From NCBI GenBank assembly GCA_937923565.1, contig CALDTX010000079.1:1-38986 (forward strand): 38,986 nucleotides of DNA. The letters are read 5' to 3'. The position numbers and the translations under genes were made by a program. Shown here one piece after another: positions 8,351-17,260 of the stretch. The stretch is from an uncultured Granulosicoccaceae bacterium (lineage in GTDB: Bacteria > Pseudomonadota > Gammaproteobacteria > Granulosicoccales > Granulosicoccaceae). The notes under the pieces are model-generated. The model was not told the origin of the DNA, ran no database searches, and saw only the letters and a program-made list of their open reading frames with translations. The first letter of the stretch is position 1. Every line of letters starts with the position of its first letter.

Positions 8351-8638
8351 ATGGCTCGCGTTACAGTAGAAGATAGTTTGGCAAATGTGGGTAACCGGTT
8401 TGACTTGGTGCTTATAGCCGCTAAACGTGCCAGAAATATTTCGATGGGTGCAGAGCCGATGGTTTCTGCAGATAACGACAAACCAACCGTTATCGCGTTG
8501 CGTGAAATCGCTGATGGCTTAGTTGGCGAAGATATCCTTAAAGAAGCGCCACCGCCGCCACCAGCTGCTGAGTTGGTTGCACCTGTTGCGGTTGAGCCAG
8601 CAAATTACGACAAAGATTTTCGTTCAGATTTTCAATAG
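8351..8638 (+). CDS. rpoZ: RNA polymerase omega subunit
   Basis: A 95-residue omega subunit, which binds the C-terminal part of beta-prime and aids polymerase assembly and, in gammaproteobacteria, the ppGpp response. The conserved start [28 protein letters not shown] and the [13 protein letters not shown] segment are diagnostic. The tail is proline-rich ([10 protein letters not shown]) and variable in the family. AGGA about 10 bases before the ATG serves as the ribosome binding site. It precedes spoT as in most gammaproteobacteria, but gmk, the usual upstream neighbour, is not there; hchA is. A strong terminator follows. Confidence 0.95.
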   Translation: MARVTVEDSLANVGNRFDLVLIAAKRARNISMGAEPMVSADNDKPTVIALREIADGLVGEDILKEAPPPPPAAELVAPVAVEPANYDKDFRSDFQ

Positions 8639-8700
8639 TCAGCTAATTACTGTTAGCAATTCGCGAATCATGCCTAACCTGCTCACAGTCAATTTTTACT

Positions 8701-8733
8701 CAGCCGATGTTATTTGCAACATCGGCTGTTTTC
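8701..8733 (+). terminator. Rho-independent terminator after rpoZ
   Basis: A perfect 11-bp stem CAGCCGATGTT (8701-8711) and AACATCGGCTG (8718-8728) encloses loop ATTTGC and is followed by TTTTCGTT. It lies 62 bp after the rpoZ stop and before spoT, so spoT probably relies on read-through or on its own promoter in the remaining ~50 bp. Confidence 0.9.
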
Positions 8734-8784
8734 GTTCAACACAGTGGCAGCGCTGTGTAACCCGTAAAAACCACCGTAATTAGG

Positions 8785-11007
8785 ATGGCTGGTTCTCCCA
8801 AATCATCTTCAATTACTCCGGCCAAAGTCGATCACGACGTTAAAACGGCACAAATTTCTACTCTTTCTCACAACATTCCCATCGAAATGCGCGCCTTCGG
8901 TGAGTTGCTCGAGCGCGTAGAAGCAGAATTTCCAGTCGCGCAGGTACGGCAGATAAAGCGTGCATTCGAAGTAGCCCGAAATTCTCACAGTGGACAACAA
9001 CGCAGCTCCGGTGACCCGTACATCGTGCATCCGATAGCGGTTGCGCATATCGTGCTGGATATCAATCTGGATTATCAAAGCGTGATGGCTGCGCTGTTGC
9101 ACGATGTACTCGAAGACACCAAAACATCGCGGGAAACGTTGGTCGAAGAATTTGGCGATGAAGTTACGGCTATTGTCGATGGCCTGAGCAAACTGAACTA
9201 CCTGGAGTTCAAGTCTAAGGAAGAGGCGCAAGCCGAGAGCTTTCGTAAAATGTTGCTCGCGATGGTGTCTGATATTCGCGTCATATTAATTAAGCTTGCC
9301 GACAGGCTTCACAACATGCGAACCATCGGTGCTCTCTCAAGGGAACGTCAGCGCCGTATAGGCCGTGAAACATTGGATGTTTATGCGCCGATAGCAGGGC
9401 GTTTGGGCATGTTTAAAATTAAAAACGAACTTGAAGATTTAGGCTTTGCCTGTTTTTATCCGGCGCGTTCGCGTGTTTTGGGCGGCATGGTCGATAAAGC
9501 GCACCGTAATCGCAATCATGTTGTTAGCAAGCTCGAAGAGCAAATCCTAACTAGCTTGCGTGCTAAGGGTTTAGACGCATCGGTTACTGGCCGGGAAAAA
9601 CACCTGTTTGGGCTTTACCGAAAAATGCGTCGCAAGCAGCTGTCGTTTCAGGAAGTGTTCGACATGTTCGCACTGCGCGTTGTTGTTAACGATGTTGAAG
9701 AATGTTATCAAGTGCTGGGCATTGTTCATCAGCTGTATACACCTATTTTTTCGCGCTTCAAAGACTACATCGCTAAACCCAAAGAAAACGGTTATCAGTC
9801 TTTGCACACGGTTCTGCGTTACCTCGACGGTATACCGGTTGAAGTGCAAATTCGCACGCGAGAGATGGATGAATTTGCAGAGTCTGGCATTGCTGCGCAT
9901 TGGGCATACAAGGAAGGTAAACGCAACGCAGATTCAGCAGCCAATACAAACTTTTGGCTTAAAGCGCTTATTGATATGCAAAGCGATACGGCCGATACCC
10001 TTGAGTTTGTAGAGAGTGTAAAAACGGATTTATTGCCCAGTGACATCTACGTATTTACCCCCAAAGGCAAAATTATCGAGCTACCCAACAACGCTACACC
10101 TGTAGATTTTGCTTACGCGGTGCATTCGCAAATTGGTAATACCTGTGTGGCAGCGCGTGTAGATCGCAATAAGACGTCGTTGAGTATGGCACTGGAATCT
10201 GGCCAAACCGTTCAAATCGACACAGACCCCAACGCCACGCCAAGTCCCATGTGGCTGAACTTTGTGGTTACCTCAAAAGCACGCACGGCAATCAGGCATT
10301 ACCTGCGTCGGCTCGACCGATCAAAAGCCGTTGAGTTTGGCCAGCGATTGATTAAACGGGCTTTGGCACGCTACGACGAAACACCAGAATCGCTTTCTGA
10401 AAAGGCCATGCAAAGCTTGCTGGCTGAGTTTGCGTTTAAAGAGACTGACGATCTCTACGAAGACGTTGGCTTAGGTAATCATTTGCCAAGCCAAATTGCC
10501 GAGCGCTTAATCAACAAACACCGTGGTACCGAAAACGATGATGCCAACTTACCAGTTCGTGAGCCTGCGCCGCTGTTAATTGAAGGGCGCGAAGGGTCTG
10601 TGTTGTCGATGTCCAAGTGTTGTTGCCCGATACCCGGCGATGATGTGCGTGGCCTTATTACTGCTGGCAAAGGTATTTCTGTTCACCGCGCTGGTTGTCG
10701 TAATGTAGGGCGTTATCGACGTCGGCCGAAAGAATGGGTAGCCGTTGAATGGGCTGCTGAAATCAATGAAACGTTTGAAGCCGATTTAGTTGTGCATTTG
10801 GCCAACCAACCCGGTGCGTTGGCCCGTGTTACTTCTACGATGTCGTTAATGAATGTGAATATCGAGAATATGGATTTTCATAATAAAGGTGAAGACAACA
10901 TCCGTATCCGGTTTATCATTTTGGTGACCGATAGAAAGCACTTGGCTAGGATCATTCGACGTTTGAAAAATCTCACCGTCGTTAGAGGTGTTGTACGTAG
11001 TCGTTAG
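8785..11007 (+). CDS. spoT: Bifunctional (p)ppGpp synthetase/hydrolase
   Basis: A 740-residue long RSH protein that makes and degrades (p)ppGpp. In order: an HD hydrolase domain with VHP at ~82, LLHDVLEDT (His106-Asp107) and LADRLHNMRT; a synthetase domain with RFKDYIAKPKENGYQSLHT and VEVQIRT; a TGS domain (DIYVFTPKGKIIELP...ATPVDFAYAVH); a zinc-finger/CC region (SKCCCPIPGDDVRG); and an ACT domain at the C-terminus (NQPGALARVTSTMSLMNVNIENM). The intact HD box and the RFKD-type synthetase motif argue for SpoT rather than monofunctional RelA. About 35 extra residues precede the usual SpoT start, so a later start is possible. It is next to rpoZ, as usual. Confidence 0.95.
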   Translation: MAGSPKSSSITPAKVDHDVKTAQISTLSHNIPIEMRAFGELLERVEAEFPVAQVRQIKRAFEVARNSHSGQQRSSGDPYIVHPIAVAHIVLDINLDYQSVMAALLHDVLEDTKTSRETLVEEFGDEVTAIVDGLSKLNYLEFKSKEEAQAESFRKMLLAMVSDIRVILIKLADRLHNMRTIGALSRERQRRIGRETLDVYAPIAGRLGMFKIKNELEDLGFACFYPARSRVLGGMVDKAHRNRNHVVSKLEEQILTSLRAKGLDASVTGREKHLFGLYRKMRRKQLSFQEVFDMFALRVVVNDVEECYQVLGIVHQLYTPIFSRFKDYIAKPKENGYQSLHTVLRYLDGIPVEVQIRTREMDEFAESGIAAHWAYKEGKRNADSAANTNFWLKALIDMQSDTADTLEFVESVKTDLLPSDIYVFTPKGKIIELPNNATPVDFAYAVHSQIGNTCVAARVDRNKTSLSMALESGQTVQIDTDPNATPSPMWLNFVVTSKARTAIRHYLRRLDRSKAVEFGQRLIKRALARYDETPESLSEKAMQSLLAEFAFKETDDLYEDVGLGNHLPSQIAERLINKHRGTENDDANLPVREPAPLLIEGREGSVLSMSKCCCPIPGDDVRGLITAGKGISVHRAGCRNVGRYRRRPKEWVAVEWAAEINETFEADLVVHLANQPGALARVTSTMSLMNVNIENMDFHNKGEDNIRIRFIILVTDRKHLARIIRRLKNLTVVRGVVRSR

Positions 11008-11075
11008 CAATCTGCGTTAAAGCGCTCAGTAACGGTATACTGCTCTTTTAATCTTCTTTAAAGAGTACAGCGCAA

Positions 11076-11462
11076 ATGGCTAGAACCCCTGTTGTTACTA
11101 AAGACGCTCCCGGTGCTATCGGCGCCTATTCCCAAGCCATCAAATGTGGTGCAACCGTTTACCTTTCGGGCCAGATACCGTTGGTGCCTGAGACAATGGA
11201 AGTGGTTAGCGACGACGTACGTACGCAAATTGTGCAGGTTTTCGATAATCTGGAAGCGGTTTGTATTGCGTCGGGTGGCTCATTTGCTGATGTGGTAAAA
11301 CTTAATGTGTATCTTCCTGATCTTGCGCATTTCCCATTGGTTAATGACGTGATGGCTGACCGGTTCGACGAGCCGTACCCTGCTCGCGCCGCTATTGGTG
11401 TATCGGCGCTGCCTAAAGGTGTTGCCGTAGAAGTTGAAGGTATTATGCATATAGAAGGCTAA
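11076..11462 (+). CDS. ridA: RidA family 2-iminobutanoate/2-iminopropanoate deaminase
   Basis: A 128-residue RidA (YjgF/YER057c/UK114) protein, which hydrolyses reactive enamine/imine intermediates from PLP enzymes. Diagnostic segments are APGAIGAYSQAIKCG, VYLSGQIPLVP, and the C-terminal RAAIGVSALPKGVAVEVEGIM containing the Arg that binds the carboxylate. Length is standard. It sits between spoT and recG as in pseudomonads, with 8 bp to recG, so the two are likely co-transcribed. A second, broken RidA-like gene occurs at 34866-35114. Confidence 0.93.
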   Translation: MARTPVVTKDAPGAIGAYSQAIKCGATVYLSGQIPLVPETMEVVSDDVRTQIVQVFDNLEAVCIASGGSFADVVKLNVYLPDLAHFPLVNDVMADRFDEPYPARAAIGVSALPKGVAVEVEGIMHIEG

Positions 11463-11470
11463 CGTAGCCC

Positions 11471-13555
11471 ATGCTCGAAAGCACTCCAGTAACCACTTTC
11501 AAGGGTGTTGGCGCGGCGGTAGCTGAGAAGCTAGCTGGTCTTGGTATAAAGAGCGTGCAAGATGTCTTGTTTCATCTGCCGTTTCGTTACCAGGATAGAA
11601 CGCAGTTATCACCGGTGGGTGGTTTGCGCCCCGGCGTTGAAGCGGTGATCTCGGTTGAGGTGGTGTTGGCCGATGTTGTAATACGGCGTAGACGTTCGTT
11701 GATGGTACGCGTGGCCGATGGCACCGGTAGTTTAATGCTGCGCTTTTTTCACTTCTCGCAAAAGCAGGTGGAGCAGTTTAAACCCGGCACCAAATTGCAG
11801 TGTTTTGGGGAAGTTCGCCGTGGCCCCGGCATGTTGGAAATAGTACACCCTGAGTACCGTTTACAAACCCAGGGTGTTGCCTTGCAAGAAACGCTAACAC
11901 CGTTTTATCCGGCAACTGAAGGCGTACAGCAACCCACACTTCGCAAGCTCAGCGATCAAGCACTCGACTTACTGGATCAAAACGAATTGCTTGATTACCT
12001 GCCTGCTAAGTTCCTACAACAAGGCAATATGCCCGACTTAGCCGCTGCCTTGCGTATTGCCCATAGACCGCCTCCGGGTGCCGATGTGGAAGCGTTAATG
12101 TCGGGCATGCATCCGGCGCTGCGTCGGCTGGCATTCGAAGAATTAATTGCGCATCGCTTAGGTTTGCGCTTGTTACGGGTTGAAGCGCAAAAAAACACCG
12201 CACCGATGGTTAACCCGAAGGGCACGCTTGCGCAACAACTTCTGGCTAGTTTAAGTTTTAATTTAACCGGTGCTCAGCAAAGAGTATTTCAGGATGTCGC
12301 CGAAGATATGAAAACCGGTGCGCCCATGTTGCGACTGGTACAAGGTGATGTGGGTGCTGGTAAAACCATTGTTGCAGCTTTGGCAGCGGCCAACGCGGTG
12401 GAAGCGGGATATCAGGTGGCTTTAATGGCACCAACAGAGATACTGGCAGAGCAGCATTTACTCAATTTCTCTGAATGGTTTGAGCCTATGGGCGTAAGCG
12501 TTGGCTGGCTATCGGGGAAACTTCGCGTAGCGCAACGGCGCAATGCTATTGAAGCTGTAGCCATGGGTCATCAACGCATTGTTGTTGGCACGCATGCCTT
12601 GTTCCAGCAAGATGTCGAATTTCTTGAACTTGGGCTTGCCATTATCGACGAGCAGCACCGCTTTGGTGTGCATCAACGGATGGCACTTCGTAATAAGGGC
12701 GCTGTTGATGAAAAGTCGGGAGCGCTTAGCTTACCGCATCAATTAATCATGACGGCAACACCCATACCGCGCACCTTGGCAATGACAGCCTATGCCGATT
12801 TAGATTGCTCCATTATCGATGAGTTACCACCGGGCCGAAAACCGGTGCAAACCGTGGCTGTTGAATCCGGCCGCCGAGGTGAAGTGGTACAACGGGTAGG
12901 CCAGGCCGTTGATGCGGGTCGACAAGTTTACTGGGTGTGCACGCTCATTGAAGAGTCCGAATCGTTGCAGGCTGAAGCCGCCGAAGACACCGTTGCCATG
13001 CTAAACGATATGCTGCCCGACAAGCGCATTGGCTTGGTGCATGGGCGCTTAAAGTCGGCGGAAAAAGATGCCATTATGCAATCGTTTAAAAGCTGTGAGC
13101 TGGATCTATTAGTGGCCACAACGGTTATTGAAGTTGGCGTTGATGTTCCTAATGCATCGTTAATGGTGATAGAAAATGCTGAACGATTAGGTTTATCCCA
13201 GTTGCATCAATTGCGTGGTCGTGTGGGGCGAGGCAGTGCTCAAAGTAGCTGTATTTTGTTGTATCAAGCGCCGTTGTCGCAAAATGCAAAAGAGCGCATC
13301 AGTATTATGCGTAAAACAAACGATGGCTTTGTTATTGCTCAAAAAGATCTCGAGATTCGTGGTGCGGGTGAAGTGTTAGGCACTCGGCAAACAGGTTTAG
13401 CAGAATTTCGGATTGCAGAATTAGGGCGTGACGCCGACATGCTAGACGATGTTAGCGACGTAGCCGATGCCTTACTTAGCAATTCACCCAAGCGCGTACA
13501 AGGCTTAATCAGACGTTGGATTGGCGAAGAGAAAAAAGACTATGGCGGTGTTTAA
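11471..13555 (+). CDS. recG: ATP-dependent DNA helicase RecG
   Basis: A 694-residue branch-migration helicase that remodels stalled forks and Holliday junctions. The N-terminal wedge/OB domain (residues ~50-160) precedes a superfamily 2 helicase core: Walker A GDVGAGKT near residue 293, DEQHRFG near 391, TATPIPRT, and a C-terminal helicase region with TTVIEVGVDVPNA and QLHQLRGRVGRG. The TRG-like end (GEVLGTRQTGLAEFRIAEL) is typical of RecG. Length is normal. The following gene's start lies inside its last codons. Confidence 0.96.
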   Translation: MLESTPVTTFKGVGAAVAEKLAGLGIKSVQDVLFHLPFRYQDRTQLSPVGGLRPGVEAVISVEVVLADVVIRRRRSLMVRVADGTGSLMLRFFHFSQKQVEQFKPGTKLQCFGEVRRGPGMLEIVHPEYRLQTQGVALQETLTPFYPATEGVQQPTLRKLSDQALDLLDQNELLDYLPAKFLQQGNMPDLAAALRIAHRPPPGADVEALMSGMHPALRRLAFEELIAHRLGLRLLRVEAQKNTAPMVNPKGTLAQQLLASLSFNLTGAQQRVFQDVAEDMKTGAPMLRLVQGDVGAGKTIVAALAAANAVEAGYQVALMAPTEILAEQHLLNFSEWFEPMGVSVGWLSGKLRVAQRRNAIEAVAMGHQRIVVGTHALFQQDVEFLELGLAIIDEQHRFGVHQRMALRNKGAVDEKSGALSLPHQLIMTATPIPRTLAMTAYADLDCSIIDELPPGRKPVQTVAVESGRRGEVVQRVGQAVDAGRQVYWVCTLIEESESLQAEAAEDTVAMLNDMLPDKRIGLVHGRLKSAEKDAIMQSFKSCELDLLVATTVIEVGVDVPNASLMVIENAERLGLSQLHQLRGRVGRGSAQSSCILLYQAPLSQNAKERISIMRKTNDGFVIAQKDLEIRGAGEVLGTRQTGLAEFRIAELGRDADMLDDVSDVADALLSNSPKRVQGLIRRWIGEEKKDYGGV

Positions 13556-14630
13556 AATGTCTGCCGCATTCAATGCACTTGGCTTAAGCACACCCATCGT
13601 GCAAGCACCCATGGCAGGTGTTCAAGGTAGCAGTTTAGCGATTGCAGTGAGTAACGCAGGTGCCTTAGGCTCTTTGCCTTGTGCGATGCTTACGATTGAC
13701 TCGATACAAAGCGAGCTACAACAAATACAGCAGCAAACTTCAAATGCGGTCAATGTTAATTTCTTCTGCCATGCGGCACCTTTGCAAAACCAGGCACGTC
13801 AACAGCGATGGTTCGATGCACTGCAACACTACTTTAACGAATTCGGTATTACTCCTTCCCAAGAACCCGCAGCCGTTGCCAGAGTGCCTTTTGACCATGA
13901 TGTTGCTGATGCCATTGAGCCGTTCAAGCCAGCGGTGGTCAGCTTTCATTTCGGTTTGCCCAATGCTGAGCTTGTGCAACGAATAAAAGCGTGGGGTGGA
14001 ATGGTTCTAAGCACGGCCACAACCGTAAAAGAAGCGGTGTGGCTCGAGCGTAAAGGCGCCGATGCCATTATCGCCCAAGGTTACGAAGCAGGCGGGCATC
14101 GGGGTGTGTTTTTAGAAACCCCGGATGCCGATGCGCATTATCTGCTGACGCAAACGGGCACCATGGCGTTGTTGCCGCAAGTGCTTGACGCGGTTAATGT
14201 GCCAGTCATCGCTGCCGGTGGTATCAGCACAGCTGAAGGAATAAATGCTGCGTTGAGTATGGGGGCGGCCGCTGTGCAAATGGGTACCTGCTTTTTACTG
14301 TGCGATGAAGTGACTATTTCGTCGTTGCACACTCAGGCTGTAAAAAGTGTGGCTGGTGGTGAGCGTTTTACTGCACTCACAAATGTGTTTTCCGGCAGGC
14401 CAGCAAGAAGCGTTATTAACCGCCTGATGTTAGAGCAAGGGCCTATCAGTCAAGATACACCGGAATTTCCAACGGCAGCGTTTGCGGTAGCACAATTAAA
14501 GGCGGCTGCTGAACTTAAAAATTCCAGCGACTTCAGCTCTCTTTGGTGTGGTCAAAACCCCAGTGGGTGTAACGCTATCGATGCGGCAACGCATGTAAAA
14601 AATTTGCAGGCTCAACTGGAAGGCCTGTAG
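13542..14630 (+). CDS. Nitronate monooxygenase-family FMN enzyme
   Basis: A ~362-residue TIM-barrel flavoprotein of the nitronate monooxygenase/2-nitropropane dioxygenase family (YrpB-like). Motifs are IVQAPMAGVQ at the N-terminus, the FMN-phosphate and catalytic region AQGYEAGGHRGVF with the family His, AAGGISTAEGINAALSMGA, and AAAVQMGTCFLL. Such enzymes oxidise alkyl nitronates, such as propionate-3-nitronate, to carbonyl products and nitrite, though many members have other roles. The ATG at 13542 overlaps recG by 14 bp; an ATG at 13557, just after the recG stop, is equally possible. It is co-oriented with recG and probably co-transcribed. Confidence 0.87.
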   Translation: MAVFKMSAAFNALGLSTPIVQAPMAGVQGSSLAIAVSNAGALGSLPCAMLTIDSIQSELQQIQQQTSNAVNVNFFCHAAPLQNQARQQRWFDALQHYFNEFGITPSQEPAAVARVPFDHDVADAIEPFKPAVVSFHFGLPNAELVQRIKAWGGMVLSTATTVKEAVWLERKGADAIIAQGYEAGGHRGVFLETPDADAHYLLTQTGTMALLPQVLDAVNVPVIAAGGISTAEGINAALSMGAAAVQMGTCFLLCDEVTISSLHTQAVKSVAGGERFTALTNVFSGRPARSVINRLMLEQGPISQDTPEFPTAAFAVAQLKAAAELKNSSDFSSLWCGQNPSGCNAIDAATHVKNLQAQLEGL

Positions 14631-14676
14631 GATAAACAGCGCCATAGATAGCTTTTTTGCAAAGGAATTCTTAACG

Positions 14677-15447
14677 ATGTCAAATCAAAATGAAAAAGCC
14701 GCGGTATTTAAATCGCTGCATATCCCCGGTGAGCCTATTGTACTTTTCAACATTTGGGACGCAGGTAGCGCTGCTGCCATTGCATCGCAAGGTGTGAAAG
14801 CTATTGCAACCGGTAGTGCCCCTGTGGCTATGGCGCAAGGTTTTAAAGACGGTGAGCAAATGCCACTCTCTTTAGCGCTGGCCAATATTGAACGCATTGT
14901 TGCAGCCGTTGAGTTGCCTGTCACCATGGATTTGGAAAGTGGTTATGGCACCGAGCCATCAGCAGTTGCTGATACCGTAGCCCAGGCAATGGAAGCTGGC
15001 ATTGTCGGCTTTAACTTTGAAGATCAAATAATCGGTGGCGATGGCCTTTACTCAATAGCGCAGCAAACTGCCAGAGTGAAAGCTGCTGCAGATGCAGCCA
15101 CGTCTGTTTGCGAGCATGCGTATATTAATGCCAGAACCGACATCTTCTTAAAGGCTGCCGCAGATACCCATAATGAAACCATGCTGGCGGAAGCTATCGA
15201 CAGAGCCAATGCCTATGAGCAAGCTGGCGCCAGTGGCCTTTTTGCACCCGGGCTCAAGGATGCAGGCTTAATCGAAAAATTATGTTCTTCGGTTAACTTG
15301 CCGGTGAATATTATTGCCTTACCCGGTGTGCCAGATAACGGCCAGCTGGCGAAAATGGGCGTTGGGCGAATCAGTTATGGCCCGGTGCCTTACAGACACA
15401 TGCTGCAACAGTTGAAAGAGGGTGTTACTGCGGCGTTAGCCTTCTAG
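14677..15447 (+). CDS. Isocitrate lyase/PEP mutase superfamily protein
   Basis: A 256-residue TIM-barrel protein of the ICL/PEP-mutase superfamily (2-methylisocitrate lyase/oxaloacetase/carboxyvinyl-phosphonate mutase-like branch). Seen are VLFNIWDAGSAAAI, VTMDLESGYG (metal-binding Asp and Glu), GFNFEDQI and YINARTDIF. The catalytic-loop Cys motif (KKCGH) of true isocitrate lyases is absent, so C-C lyase activity on isocitrate is unlikely; the reaction is unknown. AAAGGA, ahead of the ATG, is a good ribosome binding site. Its end overlaps the convergent rhombosortase gene by 4 bp. It follows the nitronate monooxygenase-like gene on the same strand. Confidence 0.83.
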   Translation: MSNQNEKAAVFKSLHIPGEPIVLFNIWDAGSAAAIASQGVKAIATGSAPVAMAQGFKDGEQMPLSLALANIERIVAAVELPVTMDLESGYGTEPSAVADTVAQAMEAGIVGFNFEDQIIGGDGLYSIAQQTARVKAAADAATSVCEHAYINARTDIFLKAAADTHNETMLAEAIDRANAYEQAGASGLFAPGLKDAGLIEKLCSSVNLPVNIIALPGVPDNGQLAKMGVGRISYGPVPYRHMLQQLKEGVTAALAF

Positions 15448-16100
15448 GGGTTGTTGGGTTCTTTGGGTTTGTTGAGTTTATCGGATTCAGTATGTTCAAT
15501 GAATTCTGGCTTTGGCGTTAGCAGGGCCAGTATTCCGGCGATCACTGCGCCGGCAATCGCGCCATATAAGTGAGCATTCACCACAACACGCCCGCCGGCG
15601 GCAGCTTCGCTACCCGGCAAAGCGCCGGCCACTTGTTCCCAGACAAGTTTTCCAATGATTAATGTCAGCAACAGGCACGCAGATTTTGGGTAAATTTTGA
15701 TATCGCGGATAACACCTGCGATGATCAGGCCGTGAAGGGAGCCGGAGAATCCGACATACCATTGCACTTCGTCGTCTAAGAAATACAAACCAATACCCAC
15801 AACCACGCTTGAAAAAATGGTTATTAATAACCATTGTTTTGCGCTGAAATGGCCCCAAACCAATGCCACAACCAACCCTAAGCCTGCCATGTTCATCCAT
15901 AAGTGGCTTTCCCCTAGGTGCACAAAGTTGCCACTTAGTAACAGCCACCAAGCGCCGTTGTCGATAGCCTGACGATCGAATCGTAGATTATCTGACAGGC
16001 CGGCGTAGTGCAGTGCAACGCACAGAATGGTCAGAGCGGCGGCAAACCAATATGACGGAGTGGTTAGGGCTTGTTTAAACGAGTGAATCATTTGTTTCAT
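15444..16100 (-). CDS. rrtA: Rhombosortase (rhomboid-family intramembrane serine protease)
   Basis: A 218-residue polytopic membrane protein with about six hydrophobic segments. The rhomboid active site is readable: GFSGSLHG with nucleophile Ser119, and VNAHLYGAIAG with His177. The early loop motif NFVHLGESHLWMN (Asn58, His61, His66, Asn70) is the form found in rhombosortases. These enzymes cleave GlyGly-CTERM tails from proteins exported by the type II secretion system, allowing release or lipid attachment. It is divergent from the T2SS operon that begins 139 bp away, which supports this call over a housekeeping GlpG. The last ~25 residues are charged and variable. No GlyGly-CTERM substrate is visible in the window. 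Confidence 0.85.
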   Translation of the reverse strand: MKQMIHSFKQALTTPSYWFAAALTILCVALHYAGLSDNLRFDRQAIDNGAWWLLLSGNFVHLGESHLWMNMAGLGLVVALVWGHFSAKQWLLITIFSSVVVGIGLYFLDDEVQWYVGFSGSLHGLIIAGVIRDIKIYPKSACLLLTLIIGKLVWEQVAGALPGSEAAAGGRVVVNAHLYGAIAGAVIAGILALLTPKPEFIEHTESDKLNKPKEPNNP

Positions 16101-16173
16101 TGGGGTTCAAAAGCCAGCTTACGGCATGGTTTACGCTACACAAGTGGTTACGTGCAGAATGCCGTGTAAGCGC

Positions 16174-16202
16174 TTGGGTAAGTGCTATTCTTTTGGTATT
16201 AG
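16174..16202 (+). promoter_or_regulatory. Candidate sigma-70 promoter for the gsp operon
   Basis: TTGGGT (16174-16179) and TATTAG (16197-16202), separated by 17 bp, lie 37 bp ahead of the gspG start codon. GGAG at 16225-16228 is the ribosome binding site. The match is imperfect and based only on consensus. Confidence 0.35.
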
Positions 16203-16239
16203 CGTTCGTAAGCACAACAGATTTGGAGAACAATCCGGT

Positions 16240-16680
16240 ATGGGAAAAATGACAATTAAGCGTAGTCAATCTGGTTTTACACTCATCGAGATCATGGTGG
16301 TCGTTGCCATTATCGCCATTTTAGGTGCGGCTGTGGTGCCTCGTATCATCAATAACCCTGGTAAAGCCCGCGTAATAAAGGCTAAACAGGATATCGGCAC
16401 AATGGCCAGTGCGCTGGAATTGTACAAGCTCGACAACTTCAACTTCCCGTCAACCGATCAAGGCCTCATTAGTCTGGTTGAGAAACCAGCCGGTGATCCC
16501 GAGCCTGCCAATTGGCAAGATGGTGGTTACGTTAAGCAGCTTAAAAAAGACCCTTGGGGCAGAGACTACCTCTACGTTAGTCCTGGCGAAGGTGGCGATT
16601 TCGATATTATCTCTTTAGGTAGTGATGGCGCCGAAGGTGGGGAAGGCGAAGCAGCCGATATCTCCAACTGGTCTGAGTAA
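16240..16680 (+). CDS. gspG: Type II secretion system major pseudopilin GspG
   Basis: A 146-residue major pseudopilin that polymerises into the periplasmic pseudopilus pushing substrates through the outer-membrane secretin. The prepilin-peptidase site is QSG|FTLIEIMVVVAIIAIL with Glu at +5. The C-terminal half carries the GspG signature: STDQGLISLVEKP, YVKQLKKDPWGRDYLYVSPG and a calcium-site-like DIISLGSDGAEGGEGEAADISNW. The frame is open further upstream, but the ATG at 16240 has GGAG 11 bases before it and gives the usual short leader. It is the first gene of gspG-N; gspC-F, normally upstream, are missing. Confidence 0.96.
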   Translation: MGKMTIKRSQSGFTLIEIMVVVAIIAILGAAVVPRIINNPGKARVIKAKQDIGTMASALELYKLDNFNFPSTDQGLISLVEKPAGDPEPANWQDGGYVKQLKKDPWGRDYLYVSPGEGGDFDIISLGSDGAEGGEGEAADISNWSE

Positions 16681-16711
16681 GCGTAGCCGGGCATAAAAGA
16701 GGCAGCTCAGT

Positions 16712-17260
16712 GTGAAGCCACTTCACAACAAGCGCGGTTTTACGTTAATAGAGCTGTTGGTGGTTATCACTATCATCTCGATATTAACGGGTGCGGTGGT
16801 GATAAACATCAACTTCCAAAACCCCGGCACCATTGTGCGCGACTCCGCCCGACGAACCGGTTTGCTGATGGAATTGGCTGCCGATCAAGCCGTTTATTCG
16901 CGCCAACAAATGGGTATACGTTTTCATCCGGCATCGTATGAGTTTTACATTTTAACGGCAGACGATGCTGGCAATTCCAGCTGGCAAATAATCGATGATG
17001 AACGGCTCAGGTATAAAGAAGTGCCGCTGGAAATGGAATTTCAGGTGGATATCTCCGGGTTGCCGATCGTGCTTGAAGAGCTCACTGACGAGCTGGCAGA
17101 AGCCACCGACGAAGACCCAATCAAGCCTCATGTGATGTTTCTATCGAACGGTGAAATCATGCCGGATTTCCGTATTATTCTGGCAGACAAGGATGCTGAG
17201 CACCGTTTCGTTGTTGAAACCGGCGAAATTTTACCGGTTGTTGTTGAGTCGCTCAATTGA
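16712..17260 (+). CDS. gspH: Type II secretion system minor pseudopilin GspH
   Basis: A 182-residue minor pseudopilin starting at GTG. The leader and cleavage site are KRG|FTLIELLVVITIISIL. The remainder has the GspH pattern (SARRTGLLMELAADQAVYSRQQMGIRF, YEFYIL) and an acidic, less conserved C-terminal half. It would sit at or near the pseudopilus tip. It is 31 bp after gspG, and its stop overlaps the gspI start (TTGA). Confidence 0.92.
   Translation: MKPLHNKRGFTLIELLVVITIISILTGAVVININFQNPGTIVRDSARRTGLLMELAADQAVYSRQQMGIRFHPASYEFYILTADDAGNSSWQIIDDERLRYKEVPLEMEFQVDISGLPIVLEELTDELAEATDEDPIKPHVMFLSNGEIMPDFRIILADKDAEHRFVVETGEILPVVVESLN

Noticed and set aside
16126-16239. Longer GspG with a 38-residue N-terminal extension
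   Set aside because: It would run through the candidate promoter and ribosome binding site and give an over-long prepilin leader.
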